From Chitinophaga pinensis (lineage in GTDB: Bacteria > Bacteroidota > Bacteroidia > UBA4408), in contig CAMAVS010000002.1 in assembly GCA_945861665.1 (NCBI GenBank), forward strand, positions 79,527 through 143,526: 64,000 bases of DNA, in the 5' to 3' direction. A program made the translations under genes and the position numbers. Under the pieces are notes generated by a model, which did no database searches, was not told the origin of the DNA, and worked only from the letters and a program-made list of their open reading frames with translations. How positions within the stretch are numbered: position 1 is the stretch's first letter; each line of letters begins with the position of its first letter. Positions 9,169-17,562 of this stretch are shown here, in pieces.

Positions 9169-10833
9169 ATGAGAGAGAAATTTGAATCAAAAAAGGGAGG
9201 CAAGAAGTTGGCAGGTAAAAAAATCAGGAAAGCAGGCGGTGGGCCATACAATAAAAAGCCGTTCCGAAAATCAGAAGGAGTCAGGCCTTTTTCTTTGAAA
9301 AGAAAATCGGACATAGAAGACAGCGATGATAAGCCCTTCAGAAAGATTCATGGAAGTGCCGATTCGCCCTCTGAAAAGACTAAAAAAAGAGTGCCAAATG
9401 GGTCCGGCTATTTAAAAAGAGAAGAATTTAAAACGCCTTTTAAGAAATCCTTTTCAAAATCAGAAAGCGGAAGTAGTGCCAAAAAAGATTTTTCTCCACG
9501 ATTTAAAAAACCGTTTAGAAAACCGGAAGGCGATACGGCTTTTTCTTTAAAAAGAAGTGAAAAAAAAGATGGTTCTGAAAAAAAATCATTCCGGGCGCCT
9601 TTTTCAAAATCGGAAAGCGGTAGTGTTGGCAAAAAAGATTCTGCTTCGCGATTTAAAAAGCCATTCCAAAAATCAGGAGGAGATGCAAAACCGCAATTTA
9701 AAAGAGGTAGAGATACTGGCGATTCGGGCAATAAGCCATTCCGGAAATCGTATGGAGATGCCGACAATTCTTTTAAAAACAGAAATCGCGAAGACAAAGA
9801 GCGGTCTTTTAAAAGCACAAACAATACAGAAGGAAATGCCTCTTCACCACTTAAAAGAACGGGCGAAAAAGCTGCATCAACATTTGTAAAAAAAACACCC
9901 TTTAGAAGAAAAGATAGTGATGCAAAATCCTATTTTAAAGGCGACAGGGTAACTGATACAGGTGAGGAGGGGTTTAAAAAATCGTTTGCGCGAAACTCCG
10001 ACAAGGAAAGTGCTGAAGAAAAAAGAGTGCCTTCTCCGCACTATACAAAAAAACCGTTTCAAAAAACCCCTTCCAAGTACAGTAAGGGTGAAAAAATAAA
10101 CCACACAAGTAAAAAGGAAGATGATGGATTGATGCGCCTCAATAAATACATTGCCAATGCCGGAATTTGTTCGCGCAGAGAGGCTGATGTGCTTATTCAA
10201 ACAGGTTCGGTGAGTGTTAACGGAACAATGATTACCGAGTTGGGCTATAGAATAAAACCTACCGATATGGTCAGCTATGGCGGACAAACCATTAAGCGCG
10301 AAAAACTGGTTTACATAGTAATAAACAAGCCTAAAAACTTTATAACAACTTCCGATGACCCCTACGACAGGGAAACTGTTTTGTCTTTAATAAAAGATGC
10401 TTGTAAGGAGCGCGTTTATCCGGTTGGACGACTTGATAGAAACACTACCGGTGTTTTAATCATTACCAACGATGGCGAAATGACGAAAAAGTTAACGCAC
10501 CCTCGTTATGAAAAGAAAAAAATATACCACGTTGTGCTTGACAAAACCGTTACAGGGGTAGATATAAAACAAATTAAAGAAGGGTTAGAATTAGAAGACG
10601 GCCTTATTCAAGTAGATGAGGTTAGTTACGTTTCAGGAGCAGACAAAAAAGAGGTTGGCATAGAATTGCATTCCGGGAAAAACAGAATTGTGCGCAGAAT
10701 ATTTGAACACCTTGGTTATGATGTGAAAAAACTTGATAGGGTTTCATTTGCTGGACTAACAAAAAAAGATTTGCCACGTGGAAGATGGCGATTTTTAACC
10801 CAACAAGAAATTGATTTTTTAAAAATGAGCTAA
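9169..10833 (+). CDS. rluB: Large-subunit rRNA pseudouridine synthase, RluB type, with long disordered tail
   Basis: Isomerises a uridine in 23S rRNA. The catalytic half, residues about 322-554, has an S4 RNA-binding domain (RLNKYIANAGICSRREAD) followed by the RsuA/RluB catalytic domain with the nucleophilic Asp in GRLDRNTTG near residue 420 and the KNRIVRRIFEHLGYDV motif. The preceding 320 residues are charged, repetitive and probably disordered. Units such as KKPFRKPEGD, FSKSESGS and FSLKR recur many times. Homologues in the phylum often have such a basic tail, but this one is longer than the enzyme itself. The symbol is by family; the exact target uridine is inferred. The aldehyde dehydrogenase follows after 1 base. 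Confidence 0.9.
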   Translation: MREKFESKKGGKKLAGKKIRKAGGGPYNKKPFRKSEGVRPFSLKRKSDIEDSDDKPFRKIHGSADSPSEKTKKRVPNGSGYLKREEFKTPFKKSFSKSESGSSAKKDFSPRFKKPFRKPEGDTAFSLKRSEKKDGSEKKSFRAPFSKSESGSVGKKDSASRFKKPFQKSGGDAKPQFKRGRDTGDSGNKPFRKSYGDADNSFKNRNREDKERSFKSTNNTEGNASSPLKRTGEKAASTFVKKTPFRRKDSDAKSYFKGDRVTDTGEEGFKKSFARNSDKESAEEKRVPSPHYTKKPFQKTPSKYSKGEKINHTSKKEDDGLMRLNKYIANAGICSRREADVLIQTGSVSVNGTMITELGYRIKPTDMVSYGGQTIKREKLVYIVINKPKNFITTSDDPYDRETVLSLIKDACKERVYPVGRLDRNTTGVLIITNDGEMTKKLTHPRYEKKKIYHVVLDKTVTGVDIKQIKEGLELEDGLIQVDEVSYVSGADKKEVGIELHSGKNRIVRRIFEHLGYDVKKLDRVSFAGLTKKDLPRGRWRFLTQQEIDFLKMS

Positions 10834-10834
10834 G

Positions 10835-12277
10835 ATGCTAGCTATTAAAAATTATATCAATGGGGAATTGGTTGAACCTATTGCTAAAACATATATTGAT
10901 AATTACAACCCCGCTAAAGGGTCCGTTTATTCCCTCACTCCCGATTCGGACGAACGTGATGTGCAAATGTCTGTTAATGCCGCGACAGCAGCCTTTCCAT
11001 CGTGGAGCACAACACCAAAAAGTGAACGTTCGGCAATACTCTTACGCATTGCTGAACTTATTGAAAAAAACTTAGATAAACTTGCCATCGCTGAGTCAAT
11101 TGATAACGGGAAACCTATTTGGCTAGCTAAAATGGTTGATATTCCTCGTGCTGCAAGCAACTTTCATTTTTATGCCACGGCTATTTTGCACGATGCTACT
11201 GATACATACGCTATGGAAAACACTGCCATCAACTATACCTTGCGACACCCAATTGGGGTTGCCGGCTGCATCTCTCCATGGAATTTACCTCTTTATTTGT
11301 TTACTTGGAAAATAGCCCCCGCCTTAGCTTCCGGGAACTGTGTGGTTGCTAAGCCATCAGAAATTACCCCTATGACCGCTTATCTATTATCAGAATTATG
11401 TATTGAAGCCGGTTTACCCAAAGGTGTTTTAAATATCGTTCATGGATATGGGCACAAAGTGGGTGCCGCTATTACAGCCCACCCTAACATTCCCGTAATT
11501 TCATTTACAGGAGGAACAAAAACAGGGGCAGAAATTGCTCGGATAGCAGCGCCAATGTTCAAAAAGCTTTCATTGGAGCTAGGGGGGAAAAACCCAAACA
11601 TTATTTTTTCAGATTGCGATTTTGACAAAATGTTAAAAACCACCATCAATTCTTCGTTCTCAAATCAAGGGGAGATTTGCCTTTGTGGTTCGCGAATATT
11701 TATTGAAAGGGGCATTTATGAAAAATTCAAAACGGGATTTGTTGCTCAAGCAAAACAGTTAACCATAGGCAATCCTGCCGATGACAAAAATAGACTAGGG
11801 GCAATTGTTTCAAAGCAGCATATGGAGAAAATACTTTCCTATATTGATCTTTCAAAACAAGAAGGCGGAAGCATTTTATGTGGAGGAAAACAAGCACATA
11901 TAGCAGGCGAATTTGAAAAGGGGTGGTATATTGAGCCTACTATTATTGAAGGACTCGCCTATGATTGTCGCACCAATCAAGAGGAAATATTTGGACCTGT
12001 TGTAACGTTAACTCCTTTTGATAACGAAGAAGATGTATTGAAAATGGCAAACAGCACTATTTACGGTTTAGCCGCAACGGTTTGGACAGAAAGTTTAACG
12101 AAAGCGCATCGTGTGGCAAATAATTTGCACTCAGGAATAGTGTGGGTAAACTGTTGGTTGTTGCGTGATTTAAGAACACCATTCGGAGGTGTTAAGAGTA
12201 GCGGAATAGGTCGCGAAGGGGGATTTGAGGCTCTTCGCTTTTTTACAGAACCTAAAAATGTATGCATAAAATTGTAA
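10835..12277 (+). CDS. NAD-dependent aldehyde dehydrogenase, muconic-semialdehyde type
   Basis: 480 residues, a complete aldehyde dehydrogenase: SPWNLPLYLFTWKIAPALA in the cofactor fold, FTGGTKTG, the general-base Glu in LELGGKNPN near residue 249, the nucleophilic Cys in NQGEICLCGSR near residue 282, and EEIFGPVVTLTPF near the end. The shape of these motifs (GEICLCGSRIFIE, GGVKSSGIGREGG) matches 2-hydroxymuconic/2-aminomuconic semialdehyde dehydrogenases. With the RidA protein at 10-426 this suggests degradation of tryptophan through kynurenine and aminomuconate, but the other pathway genes are not in the window. Oxidation of another small aldehyde is possible. Confidence 0.85.
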   Translation: MLAIKNYINGELVEPIAKTYIDNYNPAKGSVYSLTPDSDERDVQMSVNAATAAFPSWSTTPKSERSAILLRIAELIEKNLDKLAIAESIDNGKPIWLAKMVDIPRAASNFHFYATAILHDATDTYAMENTAINYTLRHPIGVAGCISPWNLPLYLFTWKIAPALASGNCVVAKPSEITPMTAYLLSELCIEAGLPKGVLNIVHGYGHKVGAAITAHPNIPVISFTGGTKTGAEIARIAAPMFKKLSLELGGKNPNIIFSDCDFDKMLKTTINSSFSNQGEICLCGSRIFIERGIYEKFKTGFVAQAKQLTIGNPADDKNRLGAIVSKQHMEKILSYIDLSKQEGGSILCGGKQAHIAGEFEKGWYIEPTIIEGLAYDCRTNQEEIFGPVVTLTPFDNEEDVLKMANSTIYGLAATVWTESLTKAHRVANNLHSGIVWVNCWLLRDLRTPFGGVKSSGIGREGGFEALRFFTEPKNVCIKL

Positions 12278-12496
12278 GCAAAAAAACTAAGCGACACCTT
12301 GCTTCATTCCGTTTGTTACAAACCAGCTAAATTTTTTATCAAACCACGTTTCTATGCGCAAATACATCTTAAAAGTTAGCTTCATTGCAACTGATTTTTT
12401 GGTTTACAATTTCAAATAATAGCGAAAAGATATGGTTTGTTGTGCAAATATTATAACTTCGATTTTTCGTTTTATTAACACGTTATTGTTAGCATA

Positions 12497-12943
12497 GTGA
12501 AAACAAAATTTGCAATTAACTATTTTAGTGATCAATGCCCCTTCGTATTAAAAGGTAAAAAGAACTGCTCTGCTTGGTTAGCAAAAGTGTTACAAAAAGA
12601 AAGCAAAATTGCTTGTGAAATAAATTATATTTTTTGCAACGATGCTTACTTAATCAAACTAAACAAAACGCACCTACAACACAATACATATACTGATATT
12701 ATCACCTTTAACTACAGTGGTAAATTAAGTAAAAGTGTTGCTGCCGATATATATATTAGTGTAGATAGGGTGAAAGACAATGCGAAAACGTTTAGTACAT
12801 CATTTCAACAGGAACTTAATCGAGTGATGGTACACGGGGTGTTACATTTATGCGGCTACACCGATAAAAAATCGGGAGAGCAAAAGAAAATGAGATGCAA
12901 AGAAGATTTTTATTTGAAAGCCTATTTGCTTATTTCCAATTAA
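12497..12943 (+). CDS. ybeY: Endoribonuclease YbeY
   Basis: Single-strand RNase used in 16S rRNA 3'-end maturation and ribosome quality control. 148 residues from a GTG. The metal site HGVLHLCGY lies near residue 112. The usual third ligand region (GYDHxxD in proteobacteria) reads GYTDKKSGEQKKM, so the third His is absent, as I recall for this phylum. The central YTDIITFNY strand is also typical. Its 3' end overlaps the convergent gldE-gldD frame by 14 bases. Confidence 0.9.
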   Translation: MKTKFAINYFSDQCPFVLKGKKNCSAWLAKVLQKESKIACEINYIFCNDAYLIKLNKTHLQHNTYTDIITFNYSGKLSKSVAADIYISVDRVKDNAKTFSTSFQQELNRVMVHGVLHLCGYTDKKSGEQKKMRCKEDFYLKAYLLISN

Positions 12944-14858
12944 AAGTGCGTATCATTCTGTCCACGTCCGCTTTAATAAATTTTTCAACGGGAGCTATCG
13001 AATCACTATTGGGTTGTGCATTAAAGTATAGGGCCCCGCGTATAAAATTGTAAACACTGTCGGTTAAATAAAACTGCAAAGAAGATGCCGTATTGCCATT
13101 TATTTCATAAATCACCCCATAAACACTTTTTGTAAAATCAGAAACGGCATACTCCTCAATTGCTTCCGCCTTTACACTGTGCTTATATGCAAGGTTTCGT
13201 GAATCTTCTGTATGTTTTTCTAAATCGTTTTTCAATGGGAAGTGGCTAAGGTGAAGGGTGCCGCTATATTTAGGGTAATCTATATTTAACCAGCACTTTT
13301 CATTTTGTGATCCTTTATAAGGAATAACTTCCGAATAAACTGGTGTTTCAAAAGAGAAAGGGCATTCCGAAACATAAGAAATATACTTTTTTTCGGGAAA
13401 GTCTATTCGAAAATATCCTCGAGGTTTCGGCACAAAGTTCGAACTGCAAGAAACAAAAAACAAAGGCAACAATAGCAACAAAACAGTTGTTGTTGAAAAA
13501 ATTGTACTCGTTTTGTCGGAAGAATTGCCGTCCCTGCTTTTTACCAACACTTTCACTCGTTTTATCTTTCTTCTGTCGACACTTTCTATTTCAAAAATAA
13601 AATTTTCAATTTCTGTTTTTTGGTTTTTTCTAGGCATCGTTCCTAGTTGCTCAAGTATATAGCCTCCCAACGAATCAGCCGCCCCCTTCTTGTCTTCAAA
13701 AGTGTGTGTGTCTACGTCCATTACTCTGCACATGTCGTTTAAGGGTATTTTTCCTTCAAAAACAAATGTGTTATCATCCAGCTTTGAATAGGTTAATTCT
13801 TCATCATCAAACTCGTCACTAATATCCCCTATAATTTCCTCAATAATATCTTCAAAAGTAACAATACCACTGGTTCCTCCGTACTCATCTACAACTACTG
13901 CTAAATGTGTTTTTTTTTGCTGAAACTCCTTCAGTAAATCGTCTATTTTTTTGTTTTCAGGGACAAAAAATGGTTTTCGAAGCAGGTCTGTCCACTTAAA
14001 GTGAGCATCGCTTTCCAAATAGGGCAATAAATCTTTTATGTATAGTACCCCTTTTATATTGTCAAATGAATCCTCGTATACAGGCACCCTTGAAAACCCC
14101 GATTCAATTATTGATATTACCAACTCTTCAAATGAGGTTTCAATATCAAACGCAATCACATCCATACGGGGTTTCATAATTTGCTTTACATCTGTGTTCC
14201 CAAACTTTACTATTCCTTTTAAAATTTTATGTTCTTCTTCGGGTGTATGTTCATTGGTAGTAAGTTCAATGGCGTGCGAAAGATCATCGACAGAAATATC
14301 GTGTGTTCGGTGCTTTATCCTACTATCAATTAGGGATGTTAAAAACAATAACGGTGCACTTATCGGACTTAACAGTTTTTGCATAAATGCAAGCGGATAT
14401 GCCAATTTAGTTGCAACACGAATTGCGTGTTGAGTAGAATAAATTTTTGGAATTACCTCACCAATTAAGAGCAATAAAAAGGTAATGATTACAACGCGAA
14501 TTAAAAATCCAAGTGCCGGATTAAAAGTAAAATGAAACAACTCGTCAACCACCGACTCAGAAGCAATAATTATCCCAATATTTACAAGGTTGTGCGAAAC
14601 AACAATTGTTGCCAATAGTTTTTTAGGAGCACGCAACAACTCGCCTATTTTTGCATTTACAGGAGTTAAATTGCTTTTTATTTTTTCAAGATGTGCAGGA
14701 GACAATGAAAAAAAGCCAACTTCAGCGGCTGCAATCAGTGCAGAAAAAACCAACAAAACCAACATCACCAACACATTTATAATAAAATGCGGGTCTGCAA
14801 AAACAGTTGCTAAAAGTGTATTTGATGGGTGAAATAGGCTGACAAAATGGTCTTTCAA
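12930..14858 (-). CDS. gldE-gldD: GldE-GldD continuous reading frame (gliding motility / type IX secretion)
   Basis: One 642-codon frame covers two genes normally separate. Residues 1 to about 445 are GldE: an N-terminal membrane CNNM/DUF21 domain with four hydrophobic segments, paired CBS domains (KQIMKPRMDVIAFD through VVVDEYGGTSGIVTFEDI) and a CorC/HlyC C-terminal domain (DNTFVFEGKIPLNDM). Then follow a hydrophobic stretch (VLLLLLPLFFVSC) and, from Cys471, a complete GldD body of 172 residues (PKPRGYFRIDFPEKKY, IRGALYF, TFNWK). No stop and no ATG separates them. A GTG at codon 437 and TTG at 438 could start GldD with a 34-residue lipoprotein signal, so either a fused protein or an internal start is possible. 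GldD is required for gliding and type IX secretion. It follows ssb, as elsewhere in the phylum. Confidence 0.88.
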   Translation of the reverse strand: MKDHFVSLFHPSNTLLATVFADPHFIINVLVMLVLLVFSALIAAAEVGFFSLSPAHLEKIKSNLTPVNAKIGELLRAPKKLLATIVVSHNLVNIGIIIASESVVDELFHFTFNPALGFLIRVVIITFLLLLIGEVIPKIYSTQHAIRVATKLAYPLAFMQKLLSPISAPLLFLTSLIDSRIKHRTHDISVDDLSHAIELTTNEHTPEEEHKILKGIVKFGNTDVKQIMKPRMDVIAFDIETSFEELVISIIESGFSRVPVYEDSFDNIKGVLYIKDLLPYLESDAHFKWTDLLRKPFFVPENKKIDDLLKEFQQKKTHLAVVVDEYGGTSGIVTFEDIIEEIIGDISDEFDDEELTYSKLDDNTFVFEGKIPLNDMCRVMDVDTHTFEDKKGAADSLGGYILEQLGTMPRKNQKTEIENFIFEIESVDRRKIKRVKVLVKSRDGNSSDKTSTIFSTTTVLLLLLPLFFVSCSSNFVPKPRGYFRIDFPEKKYISYVSECPFSFETPVYSEVIPYKGSQNEKCWLNIDYPKYSGTLHLSHFPLKNDLEKHTEDSRNLAYKHSVKAEAIEEYAVSDFTKSVYGVIYEINGNTASSLQFYLTDSVYNFIRGALYFNAQPNSDSIAPVEKFIKADVDRMIRTFNWK

Positions 14859-14912
14859 AACAATCTATGTTCGTGAAACAATATGGAATAAAACAATGCT
14901 GTTCGTTTCATT

Positions 14913-15326
14913 CTAAAAAGGTAAATCATCCGCTGTGGCATTGTGACCTGCAGTTGCGGCATTGTCAGTTGCAGAGGCCTGGTTGTTGTCGTCCCTACGC
15001 TGATTGAGTATTGAAATATTGTCGCCAATAATTTCAGTTGTGTATCTTTTGTTTTTGTCTTTATCTTCCCAAGAGCGTGTTCTTAACTTTCCTTCAACAA
15101 AAATGGTGGTTCCCTTTTTTAAATACTTTTCTGCAAACTCAGCCTGCGCTCTCCACAAAACAATATTGTGCCACTCTGTTTGTTCAACACGATTACCACT
15201 TTTATCTTTATAGTTTTCAGAAGTTGCCAATGTAAAATTACATACTGTTGAGCCTCCCTCTAAATGTCTTACTTCGGGATCTTTTCCTAAATTGCCTACC
15301 AAAATAACTTTATTAACGCTTGCCAC
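14913..15326 (-). CDS. ssb: Single-stranded DNA-binding protein
   Basis: 137 residues. An OB-fold occupies residues 1 to about 107 ([50 protein letters not shown]). It is followed by a short Ala/Thr/Asn linker and the acidic partner-binding tip DDLPF at the C-terminus. It coats single-stranded DNA in replication and repair and recruits partners through the tip. It lies 54 bases upstream of gldE on the same strand and is likely cotranscribed. Confidence 0.97.
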   Translation of the reverse strand: MASVNKVILVGNLGKDPEVRHLEGGSTVCNFTLATSENYKDKSGNRVEQTEWHNIVLWRAQAEFAEKYLKKGTTIFVEGKLRTRSWEDKDKNKRYTTEIIGDNISILNQRRDDNNQASATDNAATAGHNATADDLPF

Positions 15327-15350
15327 AGTTGTTGATTATGCTTGTTTAAG

Positions 15351-15358
15351 CAAAGATA
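15351..15358 (-). promoter_or_regulatory. -7 promoter box for ssb
   Basis: On the minus strand this reads TATCTTTG, a TAnnTTTG match, 24 bases before the ssb start codon. Confidence 0.45.
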
Positions 15359-15388
15359 TAAAAAAGATTGAATGCGCTATTAGGATTG

Positions 15389-15829
15389 TTAATCATTCCA
15401 CATTAAAAATTTTGGGTTTCCAATGTATTTTGTTCCCTCGCTATCCATTAATAAGGATATTGCGTCAACCAACAATATTATACCGCAACCACTTCCGGTA
15501 CAAATATAACCAAGCAATATTTTACCTATCCCGTCACCAACACCTAAATACAAACGGTGGAGAGGAATAAACCATCCTATTCCGGTAACAATTTGTGCAA
15601 TGGCAATAATTCCTGCAACCATTTGTTTGTCTTCCTTACCATCTAGCACGTCCTTTTTTCCAAACAAAGCAATGCTTGTATAATCCATAAACGGGCTACT
15701 GCTTATATCGGATGCTTTGTTAAAACGCGATTCTACTGCTGAATCGTCCAATTTATATGAATTTGCCGTACAATTATTATTACATAAAAGAGCAAACATA
15801 ACAACTAAAATAATTACTATATTTTTCAT
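15389..15829 (-). CDS. Secreted/membrane TM2-domain protein
   Basis: 146 residues. A signal peptide (residues 1 to about 22) is followed by a polar stretch (YKLDDSAVESRFNKASDIS) and a TM2-type domain: hydrophobic segment, turn with PLHRLYLG, then GKILLGYICTGSGCGIILLVDAISL. The TM2 fold is two membrane helices with a short loop; its function is unknown in bacteria. A homologue with the same plan lies just upstream (15909-16325). Both share the pattern leader, D-x-x-V-x-x-x-F-x-x-(A/S)-S-D, TM2 and a terminal WND, so they are paralogues. No enzymatic motif is seen. Confidence 0.75.
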   Translation of the reverse strand: MKNIVIILVVMFALLCNNNCTANSYKLDDSAVESRFNKASDISSSPFMDYTSIALFGKKDVLDGKEDKQMVAGIIAIAQIVTGIGWFIPLHRLYLGVGDGIGKILLGYICTGSGCGIILLVDAISLLMDSEGTKYIGNPKFLMWND

Positions 15830-15853
15830 AAATAAGTTTTAGATAGGTACAAA

Positions 15854-15895
15854 AATAAGAAACCCCGCTTTAATTAAAAAGCGGGGTTTCTTATT
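15854..15895 (-). terminator. Strong intrinsic terminator after the second TM2 gene
   Basis: A perfect 17-base-pair stem (15854-15870 with 15879-15895, AAACCCCGCTT core, 8-base loop) lies 14 bases after the stop of the gene at 15909-16325, with A/T-rich flanks on both sides. It could work in both directions. Confidence 0.85.
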
Positions 15896-15908
15896 TTATT
15901 GAACAATT

Positions 15909-16325
15909 CTATTTATCATTCCAAACAACCCACTTATCGTTTCCTTTAAATTTGTTGAAAGCTTCGTCACCTTTGATAACAACCCACCAAAAATCAACAC
16001 AACCAATTACACCAAAAGTACAGAAGTACTTAATGAATAAGCCTTTTGTTCCCATATAGCTTCTGTGAAGAGCAAAGTTTCCACAAAAGAAAGTTCTAAT
16101 AAGGAATCCTGTTTTTGTTGCCTCAGCATCTGCTGAAAGGTTCGTAACAGAAGTTGGAGCCATTAATTCAGGAACATTCATTCCTGCGGCAGCCATTGAC
16201 ACGTCACTTGACTGTGCAAATAAATTGTCTACTGTCGTTTCGTCAACAGTATACTTTGCGTTACTAGCAAAGCTAGCGGTTGCAACACAACCAACAAACG
16301 CAGTTAATAAAAGTAATTTTTTCAT
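15909..16325 (-). CDS. Secreted/membrane TM2-domain protein, paralogue
   Basis: 138 residues with a clear signal peptide (MKKLLLLTAFVGCVATASFA), a polar segment (VDETTVDNLFAQSSDVS) and a TM2-like domain (FFCGNFALHRSYMG, then IKYFCTFGVIGCVDFWWVV). It ends KWVVWNDK, close to the FLMWND end of its neighbour. A leader peptide before a TM2 domain is not the common eukaryotic or Gram-positive arrangement, but I believe it recurs in Bacteroidota. Function unknown. It is terminated by the 17-bp hairpin downstream. Confidence 0.75.
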   Translation of the reverse strand: MKKLLLLTAFVGCVATASFASNAKYTVDETTVDNLFAQSSDVSMAAAGMNVPELMAPTSVTNLSADAEATKTGFLIRTFFCGNFALHRSYMGTKGLFIKYFCTFGVIGCVDFWWVVIKGDEAFNKFKGNDKWVVWNDK

Positions 16326-16370
16326 AGGTATAGTATATATTTTAGTTTGTACAATTATAGGAATTATTTT

Positions 16371-16592
16371 TTAACTTTGGTAATCGTTCACATACTGCAA
16401 ATAATACTTTGCTTTCAGGTAATTTACGGAATCCTCTGTTGATTTGCCTGATAACTGAGTAATATAGGAGAGGCGCTCCTTGCTTAAATTGTCTTCGCTT
16501 AAATGTTTTACAAAAGGATAATTAACCTGTGCAATAGCAGGCGTGAAAATCAAGGGAAAAAGAATAAATAACAGGGACTTTGCTCCTATCAT
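16371..16592 (-). pseudogene. N-terminal piece of a split TPR/DUF5683-like gene
   Basis: From the ATG at 16592 (or a GTG at 16640) this encodes a signal peptide (MIGAKSLLFILFPLIFTPAI, cleaved after AQ) and about 50 residues of a helical, TPR-like start (SGKSTEDSVNYLKAKYYLQY) that stop at 16371. The expected continuation is on the opposite strand at 17560-18228. Turning the segment 16365-17555 around would place both pieces head to tail on the plus strand, directly behind the yidD-like gene and in front of the second TPR gene. This is therefore a gene cut by an inversion. It follows the broken yidD-like gene on the same strand. Confidence 0.6.
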
Positions 16593-16642
16593 CGTTTCAG
16601 AAAAAAACCTTAATTTGGAAATTGCTTTCTTAAATTCCACTT

Positions 16643-17067
16643 CTATTTATTCAGCTGATTTCGGACTTTCGATTCAGAAGAAATCATATAATCAGGATAG
16701 TCGTATACTACTTCTGTAAAGCAGCAATTTAACTGGTTAATGTCTGAAAGAAGGCCCTTTATGCCAAATTCCTGAATACTTAACTTGGTGTAGTTTGAGC
16801 AACTAATTTCGTACACACAACTTGCCTGAATTTGCTCCGAGAAAACTCGCTGGTAAAAAAAAGAGCCCCTGCCGCAATATAATTTAATGGATTTATCTTT
16901 GCTATAAATCTTTTATTTTTCAAAGAAAGAACTTTTCGTTTTTCGGCCTGCTCATATTTGTATCCAATAAATGCACTTTTTGCTAAAGAACTATTTAGCA
17001 AATCTGCCGTTTGTGATTTACTATTTTGGTAAGAGAAAATAACAATTAGTAATAGAAAACGCTTCAT
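16643..17067 (-). pseudogene. YidD-family membrane protein with a frameshift
   Basis: The first frame gives MKRFLLLIVIF with a signal peptide, KINPLNYIAAGALFF, then goes out of frame at a run of eight T (plus-strand A run, 16856-16863). Resuming one frame over gives YQRVFSEQIQASCVYEISC, SNYTKLSIQEFGIKGLL, INQLNCCFTE and a stop at 16643-16645. Together they make the YidD signature: NY...FYQ..., SC.YE.SCS.Y and FG.KG. YidD proteins aid insertion of membrane proteins. This secreted-leader variant occurs in Bacteroidota beside TPR proteins. The homopolymer makes a sequencing error as likely as real decay. It lies in the inverted segment. Confidence 0.6.
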
Positions 17068-17235
17068 TTTTAATTATTTATGACAAACCAATAAACAAAA
17101 GTAATCAATTCGATAGTATATACAACGGACAAAGCGTTTCAGAAACTCAATAGACAAATTTAAGCATTAAGCTCTTCTTGGGGTTTCAATAATTTAGATT
17201 AACCCATGCGTGTCTGCCATAAAAAAGTTAACAAA

Positions 17236-17562
17236 TTACTTTGTAACAGTAAACTTTTTAGTTAAACGGTTTGTGTCTGAATTAACTGTGCAGTAATAAA
17301 CACCTGCAGCAAGATCTTTTGTGTCAATATCAAAAGAGTTAACAGCACCTGCCGTAGCAGAGATTTCATTCACAAATACTTTTGCGCCTAATGCATTCAC
17401 AATTTCAAGCGTTGACTTCGCATTTAATTGAGAAACATAAGATATCTTAACTATACCGTTTGAAGGGTTTGGATTAGCACTAAGCTTGTAGCCTGAAGCA
17501 AAATCATTTCCTTCAATCCCAGCTGCTGCTGCATCAAAAACCGCCCAAATAGCGATAGCTTG
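17236..17562 (-). pseudogene. C-terminal fragment of a type IX secreted protein
   Basis: About 107 codons with no start: IAIWAVFDAAA, a linker, NPNPSNGIVKISYV, and the type A sorting domain ending RLTKKFTVTK. It closely matches the end of the intact gene at 19387-20481. A 44-base stretch (17225-17268) is identical to 19376-19419 and runs past the stop codon, so the similarity is a DNA-level duplication. The rest of the gene is missing: its 5' end stops at the breakpoint where the split TPR gene resumes on the other strand. Confidence 0.75.

Noticed and set aside
9408..9824. 138-codon minus-strand ORF under the RluB-type tail
   Set aside because: It is a shadow of the repetitive basic tail and has no signals of its own.
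16365..17560. Phase-variable DNA inversion
   Set aside because: I see no inverted repeats at the two breakpoints and no invertase gene nearby; one-off inversion or misassembly fits better.
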